Made by a program: the position numbers and the translations under genes
Shown: one piece after another, positions 1 to 8,584 of the stretch
Layout: each line of letters starts with the position of its first letter
How positions within the stretch are numbered: position 1 is the stretch's first letter
Assembly: GCF_035975855.1 (NCBI RefSeq)
Contig: NZ_CP109055.1
Span: forward strand, 3,782,001 to 3,846,000
From: Streptomyces sp. NBC_01304
GTDB taxonomy: Bacteria > Actinomycetota > Actinomycetes > Streptomycetales > Streptomycetaceae
DNA: 64,000 nucleotides
Direction of reading: 5' to 3'
The notes under the pieces: generated by a model
The model's input: the letters and a program-made list of their open reading frames with translations, nothing else
Told to the model about the DNA's origin: nothing
The model's database searches: none

Positions 1-1023
1 ACGGCCGGGGCCTCCGCGCCCGCGCCCCTCACCGCCCGCACCACCGCCCTCACCGTGCACCAGACGGCCCGTCCGGACGGCTTCCCGACCCGTGAGCACT
101 TCGCCTTCGTGGAGTCCGAGATCCCCGCGCCCACGCCGGGCACGGCCCTGGTGGAGACGCTGTACCTGTCCGTGGACCCGTACCACCGGGAAATGATGGA
201 CGGCGACTTCGAGCTGAACGCGCCGCTGGAGGGCCGCACGCTCGGCCGGGTCATCGCGTCCCGCGAACCGTCGCTGCGCGAGGGCGAGATCGTGCTGCAC
301 CGGCAGGGCTGGCGTACGCACGCGCTGGTCGCGGCGGACGAGGTGCGCCGGATCCCCGCGTTCGACGGGGTGCCGCTGAACGCGCACCTGAGCGTCTTCG
401 GCGGGACCGGCCTGACCGCCTATGTGGGGCTCACCCGGATCGCCCAACTGCGGGAAGGGCAGGACCTGTTCGTGTCGGCCGCGGCGGGCGGGGTCGGGAC
501 GGCGACCGGCCGGTTCGCGAAGCTGCTCGGTGCCGGCCGGGTGGTCGGCAGCGCGGGCACCCTTGAGAAGGTCGAGTACCTGACGGACGAGGTGGGTTAC
601 GACGCCGCCTTCGACTATCGCGCCGGGCCGGTCGGCGAACAGCTGGCGCGGGTGGCGCCCGACGGGATCGACCTGATGGTGGACAACGTCGGCGGAGAAC
701 ACCTGGCTGCCGGGATCACGGCGCTGCGCGAGTTCGGGCGGGTGGTGCGGATCGGCACGGTCGGCCAGTACAACACCCCGGACTCGCCGCCCGTGCTCTT
801 CAACCACGCCGACGTGGTGGAGAAGAGCCTGCGCATCGAGGGGTTCCTGGTGCGCAACCACTACGACGTACAGCAGGAGTTGTACGAATTCGCCGTGCCG
901 CATCTGCAGGCGGGGCGGCTCCGCCTGGACGAGACGGTGGTGGACGGGTTCGAGTCGATCGTGGACGCGTTCTCGTCGATGCTGCGGGGCGGGAACGTGG
1001 GGAAGATGATCGTCCGCGCGTGA
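1..1023 (+). CDS. MDR-family NADP-dependent oxidoreductase, 5' end probably outside window
   Basis: Medium-chain dehydrogenase/reductase of the zinc-free quinone oxidoreductase / leukotriene B4 12-hydroxydehydrogenase type, expected to reduce alpha,beta-unsaturated carbonyl compounds with NADPH in the cytoplasm. An SVDPYHR element near the N-terminus and the nucleotide-binding stretch SAAAGGVGTATGRFAKLLGA are visible, followed by the VDNVGGE segment typical of the family; no structural-zinc cysteine cluster is seen. The frame is open to position 1. A GTG at 55 is possible but would cut the first beta strand (ALTVHQ), so I infer that the true start lies upstream of the window. The exact substrate cannot be told. 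Confidence 0.85.
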   Translation, partial: TAGASAPAPLTARTTALTVHQTARPDGFPTREHFAFVESEIPAPTPGTALVETLYLSVDPYHREMMDGDFELNAPLEGRTLGRVIASREPSLREGEIVLHRQGWRTHALVAADEVRRIPAFDGVPLNAHLSVFGGTGLTAYVGLTRIAQLREGQDLFVSAAAGGVGTATGRFAKLLGAGRVVGSAGTLEKVEYLTDEVGYDAAFDYRAGPVGEQLARVAPDGIDLMVDNVGGEHLAAGITALREFGRVVRIGTVGQYNTPDSPPVLFNHADVVEKSLRIEGFLVRNHYDVQQELYEFAVPHLQAGRLRLDETVVDGFESIVDAFSSMLRGGNVGKMIVRA

Positions 1024-1047
1024 CCCCGAAGGTCATCTGGAGGTCCC

Positions 1048-1584
1048 CTAGAGCACGTCCCCGTCCCGCCAGTCGAAGACCAGCTCGTCCGGCGGGGACA
1101 GCTCGGCCCGGCCGGGCCACAGGAACGTGGTGCCCTCCTCCTCGCGCATGCGGTGGATGCCGGAGGGGCTCAGCGCCGCGATCCGGCCGGGCCACACCTG
1201 CCAGCCGCGGGCCGTGTACAGCGTGGCCCCCTCCTCGGACGCGGAGAGCGCACCGAAGGCGTAGGCGCCCTCGACGACCCGTTCCAGGGCGGCCATCACC
1301 TGCCCGCCGAGCCCGCGCCGCCGGGCGTCCGCGCGGACCGCGACCGCCTCGACGTACCCGACGCGGTACGAGCGCCCGGCGTGCAGCACCCGGCGCTGGA
1401 CGACCGAGCCGTGGGCGAGGAACACGCCCGCGTTGTCCTGCACGCAGACGTGGATGCCGCCGAGGCCGTGGTCCCAGTCCTCGTCGCTGAAGTCGCCCTC
1501 GAAGGCGTCGTCCAACAGGGCCCGGACGGCGGCGAGTTCGGCCCGGGTGAGGTCCGCGGTGTGTGCGGTACGCAACGTGGTCAC
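1048..1584 (-). CDS. GNAT acetyltransferase, aminoglycoside 2'-N-acetyltransferase-like
   Basis: 178-residue GNAT protein that should transfer acetyl from acetyl-CoA to an amine. The acetyl-CoA loop is VAVRADARRRGLGGQVM (about residues 81-97), preceded by the core strand YRVGYVEA. The arrangement DDAFxGDFSDEDWDHGLGG, then VVQRRVLHAG, then GAYAFGALSASEEGATLYTARGW resembles the chromosomal AAC(2')-I family of actinobacteria; whether it confers aminoglycoside resistance is inference. The GTG at 1584 was chosen because the family N-terminus begins just there and a TACCTT box lies 6 nt upstream (1591-1596), which would fit a leaderless start. It lies 29 nt downstream of the NIPSNAP gene on the same strand. 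Confidence 0.82.
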   Translation of the reverse strand: MTTLRTAHTADLTRAELAAVRALLDDAFEGDFSDEDWDHGLGGIHVCVQDNAGVFLAHGSVVQRRVLHAGRSYRVGYVEAVAVRADARRRGLGGQVMAALERVVEGAYAFGALSASEEGATLYTARGWQVWPGRIAALSPSGIHRMREEEGTTFLWPGRAELSPPDELVFDWRDGDVL

Positions 1585-1613
1585 CGGGACAAGGTACTCA
1601 GGCGGGCGGCAAT

Positions 1614-1931
1614 TCAGTCCAAGGGCCGCAGGAACCGGCGTTCGTACCGCTTGATGCACTTGGTGCGCCGGGCCAGTTCGAAGGCGGCCTGGCACTCGGG
1701 GTCGGCCATGCTGTCGGTGCGATAGCGCTCGTACGAGGCCAGGCTCGGGAACGAGAACAGGGCGTACGCGATGTCGCTGTCGCCCTCCCCGCTGGGCAGG
1801 AAGTAACCGTGGTGGTTGCCGCCGAAGCGGTTGACGAGGTCGACCCAACGGCGGCCGTAGTCCTCGAAGTCGGCCAGCCGGTCGGGGTCGATCTCGTACC
1901 GCAGATGAATGGTGATCACGTGCTTGATCAT
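1614..1931 (-). CDS. NIPSNAP family protein
   Basis: 105-residue protein of the dimeric alpha/beta-barrel NIPSNAP family. It begins MIKHVITIHLRYEIDP and ends with a basic KCIKRYERRFLRP segment; SFPSLASYERYRTDSMADPE in the middle is typical of the family. The biochemical role of bacterial NIPSNAP proteins is not established. The start ATG at 1931 opens exactly at the first predicted beta strand; an in-frame upstream start at 2018 would add sequence with no family match. It is divergent from the nitroreductase gene, with only 46 nt between the start codons, so the two promoters must overlap. Confidence 0.8.
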   Translation of the reverse strand: MIKHVITIHLRYEIDPDRLADFEDYGRRWVDLVNRFGGNHHGYFLPSGEGDSDIAYALFSFPSLASYERYRTDSMADPECQAAFELARRTKCIKRYERRFLRPLD

Positions 1932-1977
1932 GCCGGACCCTGGCGCGGTCCGGCACCCCCGCAGCAGACTCGGCACC

Positions 1978-2679
1978 ATGTCACCCACCACTGAGGCGTG
2001 GACGCCCATCCATGGCACCCCCTACCGCCCCGTCCCCTACCACCCCGCGCGGATGTCCCACGAGGAGTCCCTCGCGCGGGCGGCCGAGCTCCGGGAACGC
2101 ATGCAAGAGCGCCGCACGGTACGGCAGTTCGCCCCGGACCCGGTCCCCGACCAGGCCGTACGCGACGCCATAGCCTGCGCCGCGACCGCGCCCTCCGGCG
2201 CGCATCAGCAGCCCTGGACCTTCGTCCTGGTACGCGACCCGGAGGTGCGCCGCGCCATCCGCGAGGCCGCCGAGCACGAGGAGCAGATCAGCTACGACGG
2301 GCGGCTCGGCGAGGAGTGGCTGGCCGCGCTGCGCCCGATCGGCACCGACGAGATCAAGCCCCATCTGACGGACGCGCCCGCGCTGATCGTCGTCTTCCAA
2401 CAGCGGTACTGGCTCGGCGAGGACGGCACCAAGCACAAGCACTACTACGTCGACGAGTCGGTCGGCATCGCGGTCGGCATGCTGCTGTCCGCGCTGCACC
2501 TGTCCGGGCTCGCGGCGCTGATCCACACGCCGAGCCCGATGAAGTTCCTGTCGCAGGCCCTCGGGCGACCGTCGAACGAGAAGGCCTTCGCGGTGATCCC
2601 GGTCGGGTACCCGGCCGATGACTGCCAAGTACCCGACCTGGTGCGCAAGTCGCTGGATCAGGTGCTGGTCGAGGTCTGA
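1978..2679 (+). CDS. Nitroreductase family flavoprotein
   Basis: 233-residue FMN-dependent nitroreductase-fold protein. The signature RMQERRTVRQFAPDPVPD is followed by AIACAATAPSGAHQQPWTFVLV, which supplies FMN-phosphate contacts, and IHTPSPMKFLSQALGRPSNEKAFAVIPVGYP near the C-terminus. It resembles the iodotyrosine deiodinase/BluB side of the superfamily more than NfsB; the substrate is unknown. The start is ATG 1978. A CAGACT box 7 nt upstream (1965-1970) would allow a leaderless start, and there is no good Shine-Dalgarno. The 3' end overlaps the convergent phosphatase gene by 22 bp. Confidence 0.85.
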   Translation: MSPTTEAWTPIHGTPYRPVPYHPARMSHEESLARAAELRERMQERRTVRQFAPDPVPDQAVRDAIACAATAPSGAHQQPWTFVLVRDPEVRRAIREAAEHEEQISYDGRLGEEWLAALRPIGTDEIKPHLTDAPALIVVFQQRYWLGEDGTKHKHYYVDESVGIAVGMLLSALHLSGLAALIHTPSPMKFLSQALGRPSNEKAFAVIPVGYPADDCQVPDLVRKSLDQVLVEV

Positions 2680-3350
2680 GCGGTACGCGCCCGCAGGCGC
2701 AGGGCGGTCAGTTGCTCGTCGGTGATCCCGGCGACCCGCAGATAGTCCTCCGCCTTGAACCAGTCGAGCACTTCGAGGGCGGCCGAGTGCGGGGTGAGCC
2801 CGCGCTCGGCCAGGCCCGCGTCGCAGTCGGCGGATTCGACCTGGGCGCGTGCGTAGCCGAGCGCGTAGTCGGCGGCTGTCGCCTCGGGCTCGACGCCCAG
2901 GGCCGCCAGGACGACCAGGGCCATCAGGCCGGTACGGTCACGGCCCGCCGCGCAGTGGAAGGCGATGCCGCCTTCGCCGGCCTCCACGAGGGCGGTGACG
3001 ACCACTGCGACGCGCTCGGGGAAGTGCGCCAGGAACGGCCGGTAGTAGACCGGAGTGCCGTACTCCCAGCCGCCCCACCACTTGTCCCAGAACTCACGGT
3101 CCTCGATGCCGTCGATCGGGACGCGAAGCGTGGTGATCCCATCCGGTCTCGGGGCGGTGTCGGTGCCGTACTCGTCTTCGTTGCGCAGATCGATGACGGT
3201 ACGTATCCCGTACGCGTGCGCCTGTCGCCATCCCTTGGCGGTGAGCTTGTCCAAGCTGTCGGCGCGCACCAGGGCGCCGGGGCGGATGTCGCCCAGGCCG
3301 CCGAGGTCACGGACGTTGTGGCAGCCGTCCCAGTCCAGGTCCCGATTCAC
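2658..3350 (-). CDS. Tyrosine/serine protein phosphatase (dual-specificity-like)
   Basis: 230-residue protein of the bacterial tyrosine-phosphatase family (LipA/PtpA-like fold). The P-loop HCAAGRDRTG carries the catalytic cysteine and arginine (about residues 134-143). The N-terminal NVRDLGGL motif and the IDLRNEDEYG segment containing the general-acid region are also typical. Such proteins dephosphorylate phosphotyrosine or phosphoinositides; the target here is unknown. GTG start at 3350 with an AGGGGG element just upstream. It converges on, and overlaps by 22 bp, the nitroreductase gene, and is divergent from the alpha/beta hydrolase across a 101-bp gap. Confidence 0.85.
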   Translation of the reverse strand: MNRDLDWDGCHNVRDLGGLGDIRPGALVRADSLDKLTAKGWRQAHAYGIRTVIDLRNEDEYGTDTAPRPDGITTLRVPIDGIEDREFWDKWWGGWEYGTPVYYRPFLAHFPERVAVVVTALVEAGEGGIAFHCAAGRDRTGLMALVVLAALGVEPEATAADYALGYARAQVESADCDAGLAERGLTPHSAALEVLDWFKAEDYLRVAGITDEQLTALRLRARTAQTSTST

Positions 3351-3451
3351 CTAACCCCCTACTTGCAGTTGACCAGTTAATGCCGATCATGCTGTACTTC
3401 ATTGCATCACAACCGCCAAACGAACTTTTAAGGGTTAGGTAGGGCAGAGGG
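3351..3451. promoter_or_regulatory. Divergent promoter region, phosphatase / alpha-beta hydrolase
   Basis: 101-bp gap between divergent starts, strikingly AT-richer than its surroundings. TTGACC at 3368-3373 followed at 18 nt by TGTACT is a plausible rightward promoter. The assignment rests on hexamer resemblance only. Confidence 0.35.
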
Positions 3452-4345
3452 ATGAGCAGCACGCCACAGCAGTTCCGGCACCAGGTCCACCACCGCACCG
3501 TCGAGGTCCGCGGCCTGGAGGTCTTCTACCGCGAGGCGGGCCCCGCGGAGGCCCCCGTCCTGCTCCTCCTGCACGGCTTCCCGACCAGCTCGCACATGTT
3601 CCGCGACCTGATCCCGCTGCTCGCCGACCGCTATCGCGTGATCGCCCCGGACCACATCGGCTTCGGCCGCTCCGCGGCGCCCGCCGCCTCGGACTTCTCG
3701 TACACCTTCGCCGAACTCGCCGCGGTCACAGGGGAGTTCACCGAAGCGCTCGGGCTCGACCGCTTCGCGCTCTACATCCAGGACTACGGCGCCCCGATCG
3801 GCCTGCGGCTCGCGCTCGCGGACCCCTCGCGGATCACGGCGATCATTTCGCAGAACGGCAACGCGTACGAGGAGGGGCTGGGCGCGGACGCGTGGGCGCC
3901 GGTGCTCGCGTACATCGCGGATCCGAGCGAGGCGACGGCCGAGCCGGTCCGTGGCATCCGCTCGCTGGAGGGCATCAAGTGGCAGTACCTGCACGGGGAG
4001 CCCGACCCCTCGCTGGTCTCGCCCGACGGGTACCACCACGATGCGGCGCTGATGGCGCGCCCCGGCCAGGACGAGATCCAGCTCGGCCTGATCGGCGACT
4101 ACGGCTCCAACTTCGAGCTGTACCCGGCGTTCCAGGCCTACTTCCGGGAGTCGCAGGTGCCGTTGCTCGCGGTGTGGGGCGAGCACGATGAGGTCTTCGT
4201 GCCGGAGGGGGCACGGGCCTTCAAGCGTGACCTGCCGTCGGCGGAGGTGCACTTGCTGCCGGCCGGGCACTTTGCACTGGAGTCGCAGGCGTCGGCTGCC
4301 GCCGGGCTGATCTCGGACTTCCTGGCGCGGGCCGTCGGGGCGTGA
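3452..4345 (+). CDS. Alpha/beta hydrolase, haloalkane dehalogenase/epoxide hydrolase-like
   Basis: 297-residue alpha/beta-hydrolase. The oxyanion-hole motif LLLHGFPTSSHMF (about residues 37-49) and the nucleophile elbow IQDYGAPIG, with Asp rather than Ser, point to the haloalkane dehalogenase / epoxide hydrolase branch. A late Asp is in WGEHDEVFVPEG and the catalytic His in PAGHFALE. The natural substrate cannot be inferred. ATG 3452 follows AGAGGG. The gene converges with pruA across the large palindromic terminator at 4388-4461. Confidence 0.85.
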   Translation: MSSTPQQFRHQVHHRTVEVRGLEVFYREAGPAEAPVLLLLHGFPTSSHMFRDLIPLLADRYRVIAPDHIGFGRSAAPAASDFSYTFAELAAVTGEFTEALGLDRFALYIQDYGAPIGLRLALADPSRITAIISQNGNAYEEGLGADAWAPVLAYIADPSEATAEPVRGIRSLEGIKWQYLHGEPDPSLVSPDGYHHDAALMARPGQDEIQLGLIGDYGSNFELYPAFQAYFRESQVPLLAVWGEHDEVFVPEGARAFKRDLPSAEVHLLPAGHFALESQASAAAGLISDFLARAVGA

Positions 4346-4387
4346 ATTTCCCCCACCCCACCCCTTCCCGAAATCCTGCGGAGCTGT

Positions 4388-4461
4388 GTCCTCAAACGCC
4401 GGACGGGCTGATGCATGGCTGATGCATCAGCCATGAATCAGCCCGTCCGGCGTTTGAGGAC
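4388..4461. terminator. Bidirectional nested-palindrome terminator (module copy 1)
   Basis: Perfect 25-bp outer arms (4388-4412 and 4437-4461, containing CTCAAACGCCGGACGGGCTG) enclose a second perfect 10-bp palindrome (ATGGCTGATG/CATCAGCCAT, 4415-4434). It lies between convergent genes. A C-rich box in each orientation flanks it (about 4349-4386 and 4503-4543), so the whole 4346-4545 interval is one large imperfect inverted repeat. The same outer-arm sequence recurs four more times in the window. Confidence 0.85.
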
Positions 4462-4551
4462 AATCTTTGACCGTCAGGTCACCACCCACCCCCGCCCACC
4501 CCAAGCTCCGCAGGATTTCGGGAAGGGGCGGGGTGGGGTGAAAGAGGAACC

Positions 4552-6183
4552 TCAGCCCATGTGCGGGTAGCGGTAATCGGTCGGCGGGACCAGGGTCTCC
4601 TTGATGGCGCGAGTAAGGGTCCAGCGCATCAGGTTCTGCGGGGCACCGGCCTTGTCGTTGGTGCCGGAGGCGCGCCCACCACCGAACGGCTGCTGCCCGA
4701 CAACCGCACCCGTCGACTTGTCATTGATGTAGAAGTTGCCCGCCGCATAGCGGAGCTTCGACATCGCATCGGCAGCCGCCGCACGGTCGGACGCGATGAT
4801 CGAGCCGGTCAGGGCATACGCCGAGACGGACTCCATCTGCGCCAGCATCTCCTCGTACTTGTCGTCCTCGTACACGTGCACGGCCAGGATCGGGCCGAAG
4901 TACTCGGTCGTGAAGACCTCGTTCGAGGGGTCGGAGCACTCGATGACCGTCGGCCGGACGAAGTAGCCCACCGAGTCGTCGTACGTGCCACCGGCCACGA
5001 TCGTGCAGGACGCGTCCGCCGCGGCCCGGTCGATCGCGGCCTTGTTCTTCGCGAAGGCACGGTCGTCGATGACGGCGCCCATGAAGTTGTCGAGGTCCGT
5101 GACGTCACCCATGGTGATGCCGTCGACCTCGGCCGCGAACTCCTCCTTGAACCCGGAGTTCCAGATCGAGGCCGGAACGTACGCACGCGACGACGCCGAG
5201 CACTTCTGGCCCTGGAACTCGAACGACCCACGGGTCAGCGCGGTCTTGAGGATCGCGCGGTCCGCCGACGGGTGCGCGACGACGAAGTCCTTGCCGCCGG
5301 TCTCGCCCACGATGCGCGGGTAGGAGCGGTACTTCTCGATGTTGTTGCCGACGGTCTTCCACAGGTGCTGGAAGGTCTTCGTCGAACCGGTGAAGTGGAT
5401 ACCGGCGAGCTCGGGGTGCTCAAGGGCGACATCGGACACGGCCAGACCGTCACCCGTGACCAGGTTGATGACGCCCTTGGGGAGGCCCGCCTCTTCCAGG
5501 AGCTGCATCAGCAGCACGGCCGCGTGGGTCTGCGTCGGGGACGGCTTCCACACGACGACGTTGCCCATGAGGGCGGGCGCGGTCGGCAGATTGCCCGCGA
5601 TGGCGGTGAAGTTGAAGGGCGTGATCGCGTAGACGAAGCCCTCGAGCGGGCGGTGGTCCATGCGGTTCCACACGCCCGGGGAGTTCGCCGGGGGCTGCTC
5701 GGCGAGGATGTCACGCGCGTACTTGACGTTGAAGCGCCAGAAGTCGATGAGCTCGCAGGGGGTGTCGATCTCGGCCTGCTGGGCGGTCTTCGACTGGCCC
5801 AGCATCGTCGAGGCGGCCAGCGTCTCGCGCCAGGGACCGGCAAGCAGCTCGGCGGCGCGCAGGATGATCGCGGCGCGGTCGTCGAAGGACATCGCGCGCC
5901 AGGCCGGGGCGGCGGCGAGCGCGGCGTCGACGGCGTCCTGCGCGTCCTGCTGCGTGGCGTTGCGGTAGGTGCCGATGACGGCCTTGCGGTTGTGCGGCTG
6001 GACGACCTGGAAGGCCTCGCCGCCGCCCATCCGCTGCTCACCGTTGATGGTCATCGGGAGGTCGATGGGGTTCTCGGCCAGCTCCTTGAGCTTGGCTTCG
6101 AGGCGGGCACGCTCGGGCGAGCCCGGGGCGTAGCTGTGCACCGGCTCGTTGACCGGGGCGGGGACCTGGGTCACAGCGTCCAT
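4552..6183 (-). CDS. pruA: L-glutamate gamma-semialdehyde dehydrogenase (1-pyrroline-5-carboxylate dehydrogenase)
   Basis: 543-residue aldehyde dehydrogenase that oxidises glutamate gamma-semialdehyde to glutamate with NAD+, the second step of proline catabolism. The catalytic cysteine is in FEFQGQKCSASSRAYV, the general-base Glu in GETGGKDFVV, the NAD-binding loop in FTGSTKTFQHLW, and the C-terminal PFGGGRASGTNDK is characteristic. The length matches the class 1 monofunctional enzyme. It follows the proline dehydrogenase gene on the same strand (56 nt), so the pair is probably an operon that converts proline to glutamate. The start ATG at 6183 has AAGGAG and AGGA elements upstream. Confidence 0.96.
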   Translation of the reverse strand: MDAVTQVPAPVNEPVHSYAPGSPERARLEAKLKELAENPIDLPMTINGEQRMGGGEAFQVVQPHNRKAVIGTYRNATQQDAQDAVDAALAAAPAWRAMSFDDRAAIILRAAELLAGPWRETLAASTMLGQSKTAQQAEIDTPCELIDFWRFNVKYARDILAEQPPANSPGVWNRMDHRPLEGFVYAITPFNFTAIAGNLPTAPALMGNVVVWKPSPTQTHAAVLLMQLLEEAGLPKGVINLVTGDGLAVSDVALEHPELAGIHFTGSTKTFQHLWKTVGNNIEKYRSYPRIVGETGGKDFVVAHPSADRAILKTALTRGSFEFQGQKCSASSRAYVPASIWNSGFKEEFAAEVDGITMGDVTDLDNFMGAVIDDRAFAKNKAAIDRAAADASCTIVAGGTYDDSVGYFVRPTVIECSDPSNEVFTTEYFGPILAVHVYEDDKYEEMLAQMESVSAYALTGSIIASDRAAAADAMSKLRYAAGNFYINDKSTGAVVGQQPFGGGRASGTNDKAGAPQNLMRWTLTRAIKETLVPPTDYRYPHMG

Positions 6184-6238
6184 GAGTTCCTGAACTCCTT
6201 TTGAGAGGGGTGGGAGTGGAAGGGGCTCAGCCCTGGGG

Positions 6239-7165
6239 CTAGTTCTTGGTGATCATCGAGCGTACGAAGAACAGCAGGTTCGCCGGCTTCTCGGCGAGGC
6301 GGCGCATGAAGTAGCCGTACCAGTCCGTGCCGTACGCGGTGTACACACGCATCCGGTGTCCCTCGGCGGCGAGCCGCACGTGCTCCTCGCTGCGGATGCC
6401 GTACAGCATCTGGAACTCGTACTCGTCCAGCTTGCGCCCGGCGCGCCGCGCGAGCTCCTGGGCGATGGAGATGAGGCGCGGGTCGTGGGACCCGATCATC
6501 GGGTACCCCGAGCCCTCCATCAGGATCTTCATGATGCGGACGTACGCCTTGTCGATCTCGGCCTTGTCCTGGAAGGCGACCTCGGCGGGCTCCTTGTAGG
6601 CGCCCTTCACGATGCGCACCCGGCTGCCGGCCGCGGCGAGGCGGCGGGCGTCGTCCTCCGTACGGAAGAGGTAGGCCTGGATGACGCAGCCGGTCTGCGG
6701 ATAGTCCTTCCGCAGCTCCTCGTGGATGGCGAACATCGAGTCGAGGGTGGTGTGGTCCTCGGCGTCCAGGGTGACCGTGGTGCCGATGGAGGCGGCGGCC
6801 TCGACGACCGGGCGGACGTTGGCGAGGGCCAGCTCGTGGCCGCCTTCGAGCGCCTGGCCGAACATGGACAGCTTCACGGACATCTCGGCCTTGGCGCCCA
6901 GGCCCAGGTCCTCCAGGTGCTCGATCAGCTCCATGTACGCGTCGCGCGCCGCGTAGGCCTGCTCGCGGGTGGTGATGTCCTCGCCGACCACGTCCAGGGT
7001 GACCTCGAGGCCCTTGCCCACGGTCTCCTTGATGATCGGGACGACCTGGTCGACGCCCTCGCCGGCGATGAAACGGCCGACGACCTGCTTGGTGCCCGGG
7101 GCGGCGGACACAAAGCGGCGCATCTTGTCGCTGCGGGACGCGGCGAGGATCACGGGACCCAGCAC
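6239..7165 (-). CDS. Proline dehydrogenase (monofunctional, FAD-dependent)
   Basis: 308-residue TIM-barrel proline dehydrogenase that oxidises proline to pyrroline-5-carboxylate and passes electrons to the quinone pool. The barrel motifs ALDVVGED-type strand, VKLSMFG, VTLDAEDHTT and RIVKGAYKEP are visible, and the C-terminal YGYFMRRLAEKPAN contains the paired arginines that bind proline carboxylate. GTG 7165 was chosen because GGAGG lies 6-7 nt upstream and the homologous region begins there. It is promoter-proximal to pruA. The 205-bp gap to the divergent PucR-type gene contains a 22-bp palindrome likely to control one or both genes. Confidence 0.93.
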   Translation of the reverse strand: MLGPVILAASRSDKMRRFVSAAPGTKQVVGRFIAGEGVDQVVPIIKETVGKGLEVTLDVVGEDITTREQAYAARDAYMELIEHLEDLGLGAKAEMSVKLSMFGQALEGGHELALANVRPVVEAAASIGTTVTLDAEDHTTLDSMFAIHEELRKDYPQTGCVIQAYLFRTEDDARRLAAAGSRVRIVKGAYKEPAEVAFQDKAEIDKAYVRIMKILMEGSGYPMIGSHDPRLISIAQELARRAGRKLDEYEFQMLYGIRSEEHVRLAAEGHRMRVYTAYGTDWYGYFMRRLAEKPANLLFFVRSMITKN

Positions 7166-7320
7166 GGGGCACCTCCAAGGAGCAGGAGTTGAAGGGGGCC
7201 GTATCCGGGTCGGGTGTCCGAGGCGGGAGATCCCTTCGGAACGGCACGTGGAACCACCGTGAAAACTAAGGATTGCTTCGATCCTGAACCATCGACAGGT
7301 GTCACGCATCCGTGCCCCAC

Positions 7321-7342
7321 ATCTCAGACATATGTATGAGAT
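7321..7342. promoter_or_regulatory. Probable operator palindrome between proline catabolic and PucR genes
   Basis: Inverted repeat with left half ATCTCAGACAT and right half ATGTATGAGAT; 10 of 11 positions are complementary. It lies 29 bp before the PucR GTG start and 156 bp before the proline dehydrogenase start, and is the only AT-rich perfect-type dyad in the gap. A dimeric regulator, most simply the PucR protein itself, is the inferred ligand. Confidence 0.6.
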
Positions 7343-7370
7343 CAGCGCTCCGGTGCCGCACAATGGCTCT

Positions 7371-8567
7371 GTGAAGGGCGACTACCAGGACCTGGTCGAC
7401 GAGATCTCCGTGCTGCTCGGGGCCCCCGCGACGCTGGAGAACCGCGATTTCGGACTGATCGCCTTCGGCGCGCACGACAGCGACAGCGATCTCGGCGGGT
7501 TCGAGCTGGATCCGGTCCGTACGCGATCGATCCTGACCCGGAAGTCGACCGCGGCGGTCCGCGCCTGGTTCGAGGGCTTCGGCATCGCCCGGGCGACCGG
7601 CCCGGTACGGATCCCGGCCGCGCCCGAGGCGGGCGTCAACCGGGGCCGGCTCTGTCTTCCGGTACGCCATCGGGGCGTCGTCCACGGCTACGTATGGCTG
7701 CTCGCCACCGACGCCGAGACGGGCCCCACCGATGAGCGCCTGGCCGCCGCCATGGAGGTGACCGAGCGGATCGGGGTCCTGCTCGCGGACGAGGCCTCGG
7801 CGGGGGACGACGTGGCCCGGGAGTTCCGGGCCGTGCTCACGGCGGGGCGGGGCTGGCAGCGCGACATGGCCCTGGCGGCGCTGCGGGCGGCGCTCGGGCC
7901 GAGTGCGGACGATCTGCACGTCGTGGTGTGCGTGGCGCCCTGGCCGACCGCGGACGCCCCGAGCTCACGACGGGTGCCGGGCACGGCGGCCCTGTGCCCC
8001 GTGCCCTGGTCCGCGGCCGGCGGCTCGCCCGACCAACTCACGGGACCCGACGCCGGGATCGCCCTCGCCGCCCTGATCCGGCTGCGCTCGACCGACGCCC
8101 TGGACCCGGCACGCACCGGCGCGGCCCGCCTGATCGAGGCCGGCGGCGGGCGCTGCGCCGCGGGCATCGCCGTCCCGCGCCGTGGGCTCGCCGAACTCCC
8201 GGACGCCTGGCGGGAGTCGGTGGCCGCCGCCCGTGCCGCGACGGCGCGCGGGAGCGGCCTTGCGACCGCTCCGGCGATCGAGGAGTGGGCCACCCTCGGC
8301 CCGTACCGCCTGCTCACCGCGCTCCCCCCGGGCGCCGCCCACGACCCGACCGTGCGCGAACTGCTCGCACAGCCCGAACTCGCCCGCACCGCCGAGGTGT
8401 TCCTCGACCACGCGGGCCAGGCCGGCCGCACCGCCGCGGCCCTCGGCATCCACCGCCAGACGCTCTACTACCGCCTGTCCCGCGTGGAGAAGCTCACCGG
8501 CCTCGACCTGGACGAGGGCGAGGACCGGCTGCTGCTGCACATGGCACTGAAGGCGGCGCGGCTGTAG
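7371..8567 (+). CDS. PucR/CdaR-family regulator, probable proline-utilisation activator
   Basis: 398-residue protein with a C-terminal PucR-type helix-turn-helix ([20 protein letters not shown], about residues 355-374) and a GGDEF-like/GAF-like sensory N-terminus beginning [20 protein letters not shown]. Its divergent position next to proline dehydrogenase and pruA suggests that it senses proline and activates them, as PutR-type PucR proteins do elsewhere; this is inference from context. The GTG at 7371 is preferred over upstream in-frame starts because homology begins there. CACAAT at 7359-7364 lies 6 nt upstream with no Shine-Dalgarno, consistent with a leaderless message. Confidence 0.85.
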   Translation: MKGDYQDLVDEISVLLGAPATLENRDFGLIAFGAHDSDSDLGGFELDPVRTRSILTRKSTAAVRAWFEGFGIARATGPVRIPAAPEAGVNRGRLCLPVRHRGVVHGYVWLLATDAETGPTDERLAAAMEVTERIGVLLADEASAGDDVAREFRAVLTAGRGWQRDMALAALRAALGPSADDLHVVVCVAPWPTADAPSSRRVPGTAALCPVPWSAAGGSPDQLTGPDAGIALAALIRLRSTDALDPARTGAARLIEAGGGRCAAGIAVPRRGLAELPDAWRESVAAARAATARGSGLATAPAIEEWATLGPYRLLTALPPGAAHDPTVRELLAQPELARTAEVFLDHAGQAGRTAAALGIHRQTLYYRLSRVEKLTGLDLDEGEDRLLLHMALKAARL

Positions 8568-8584
8568 CGCGTGAAGGAAAGTCG

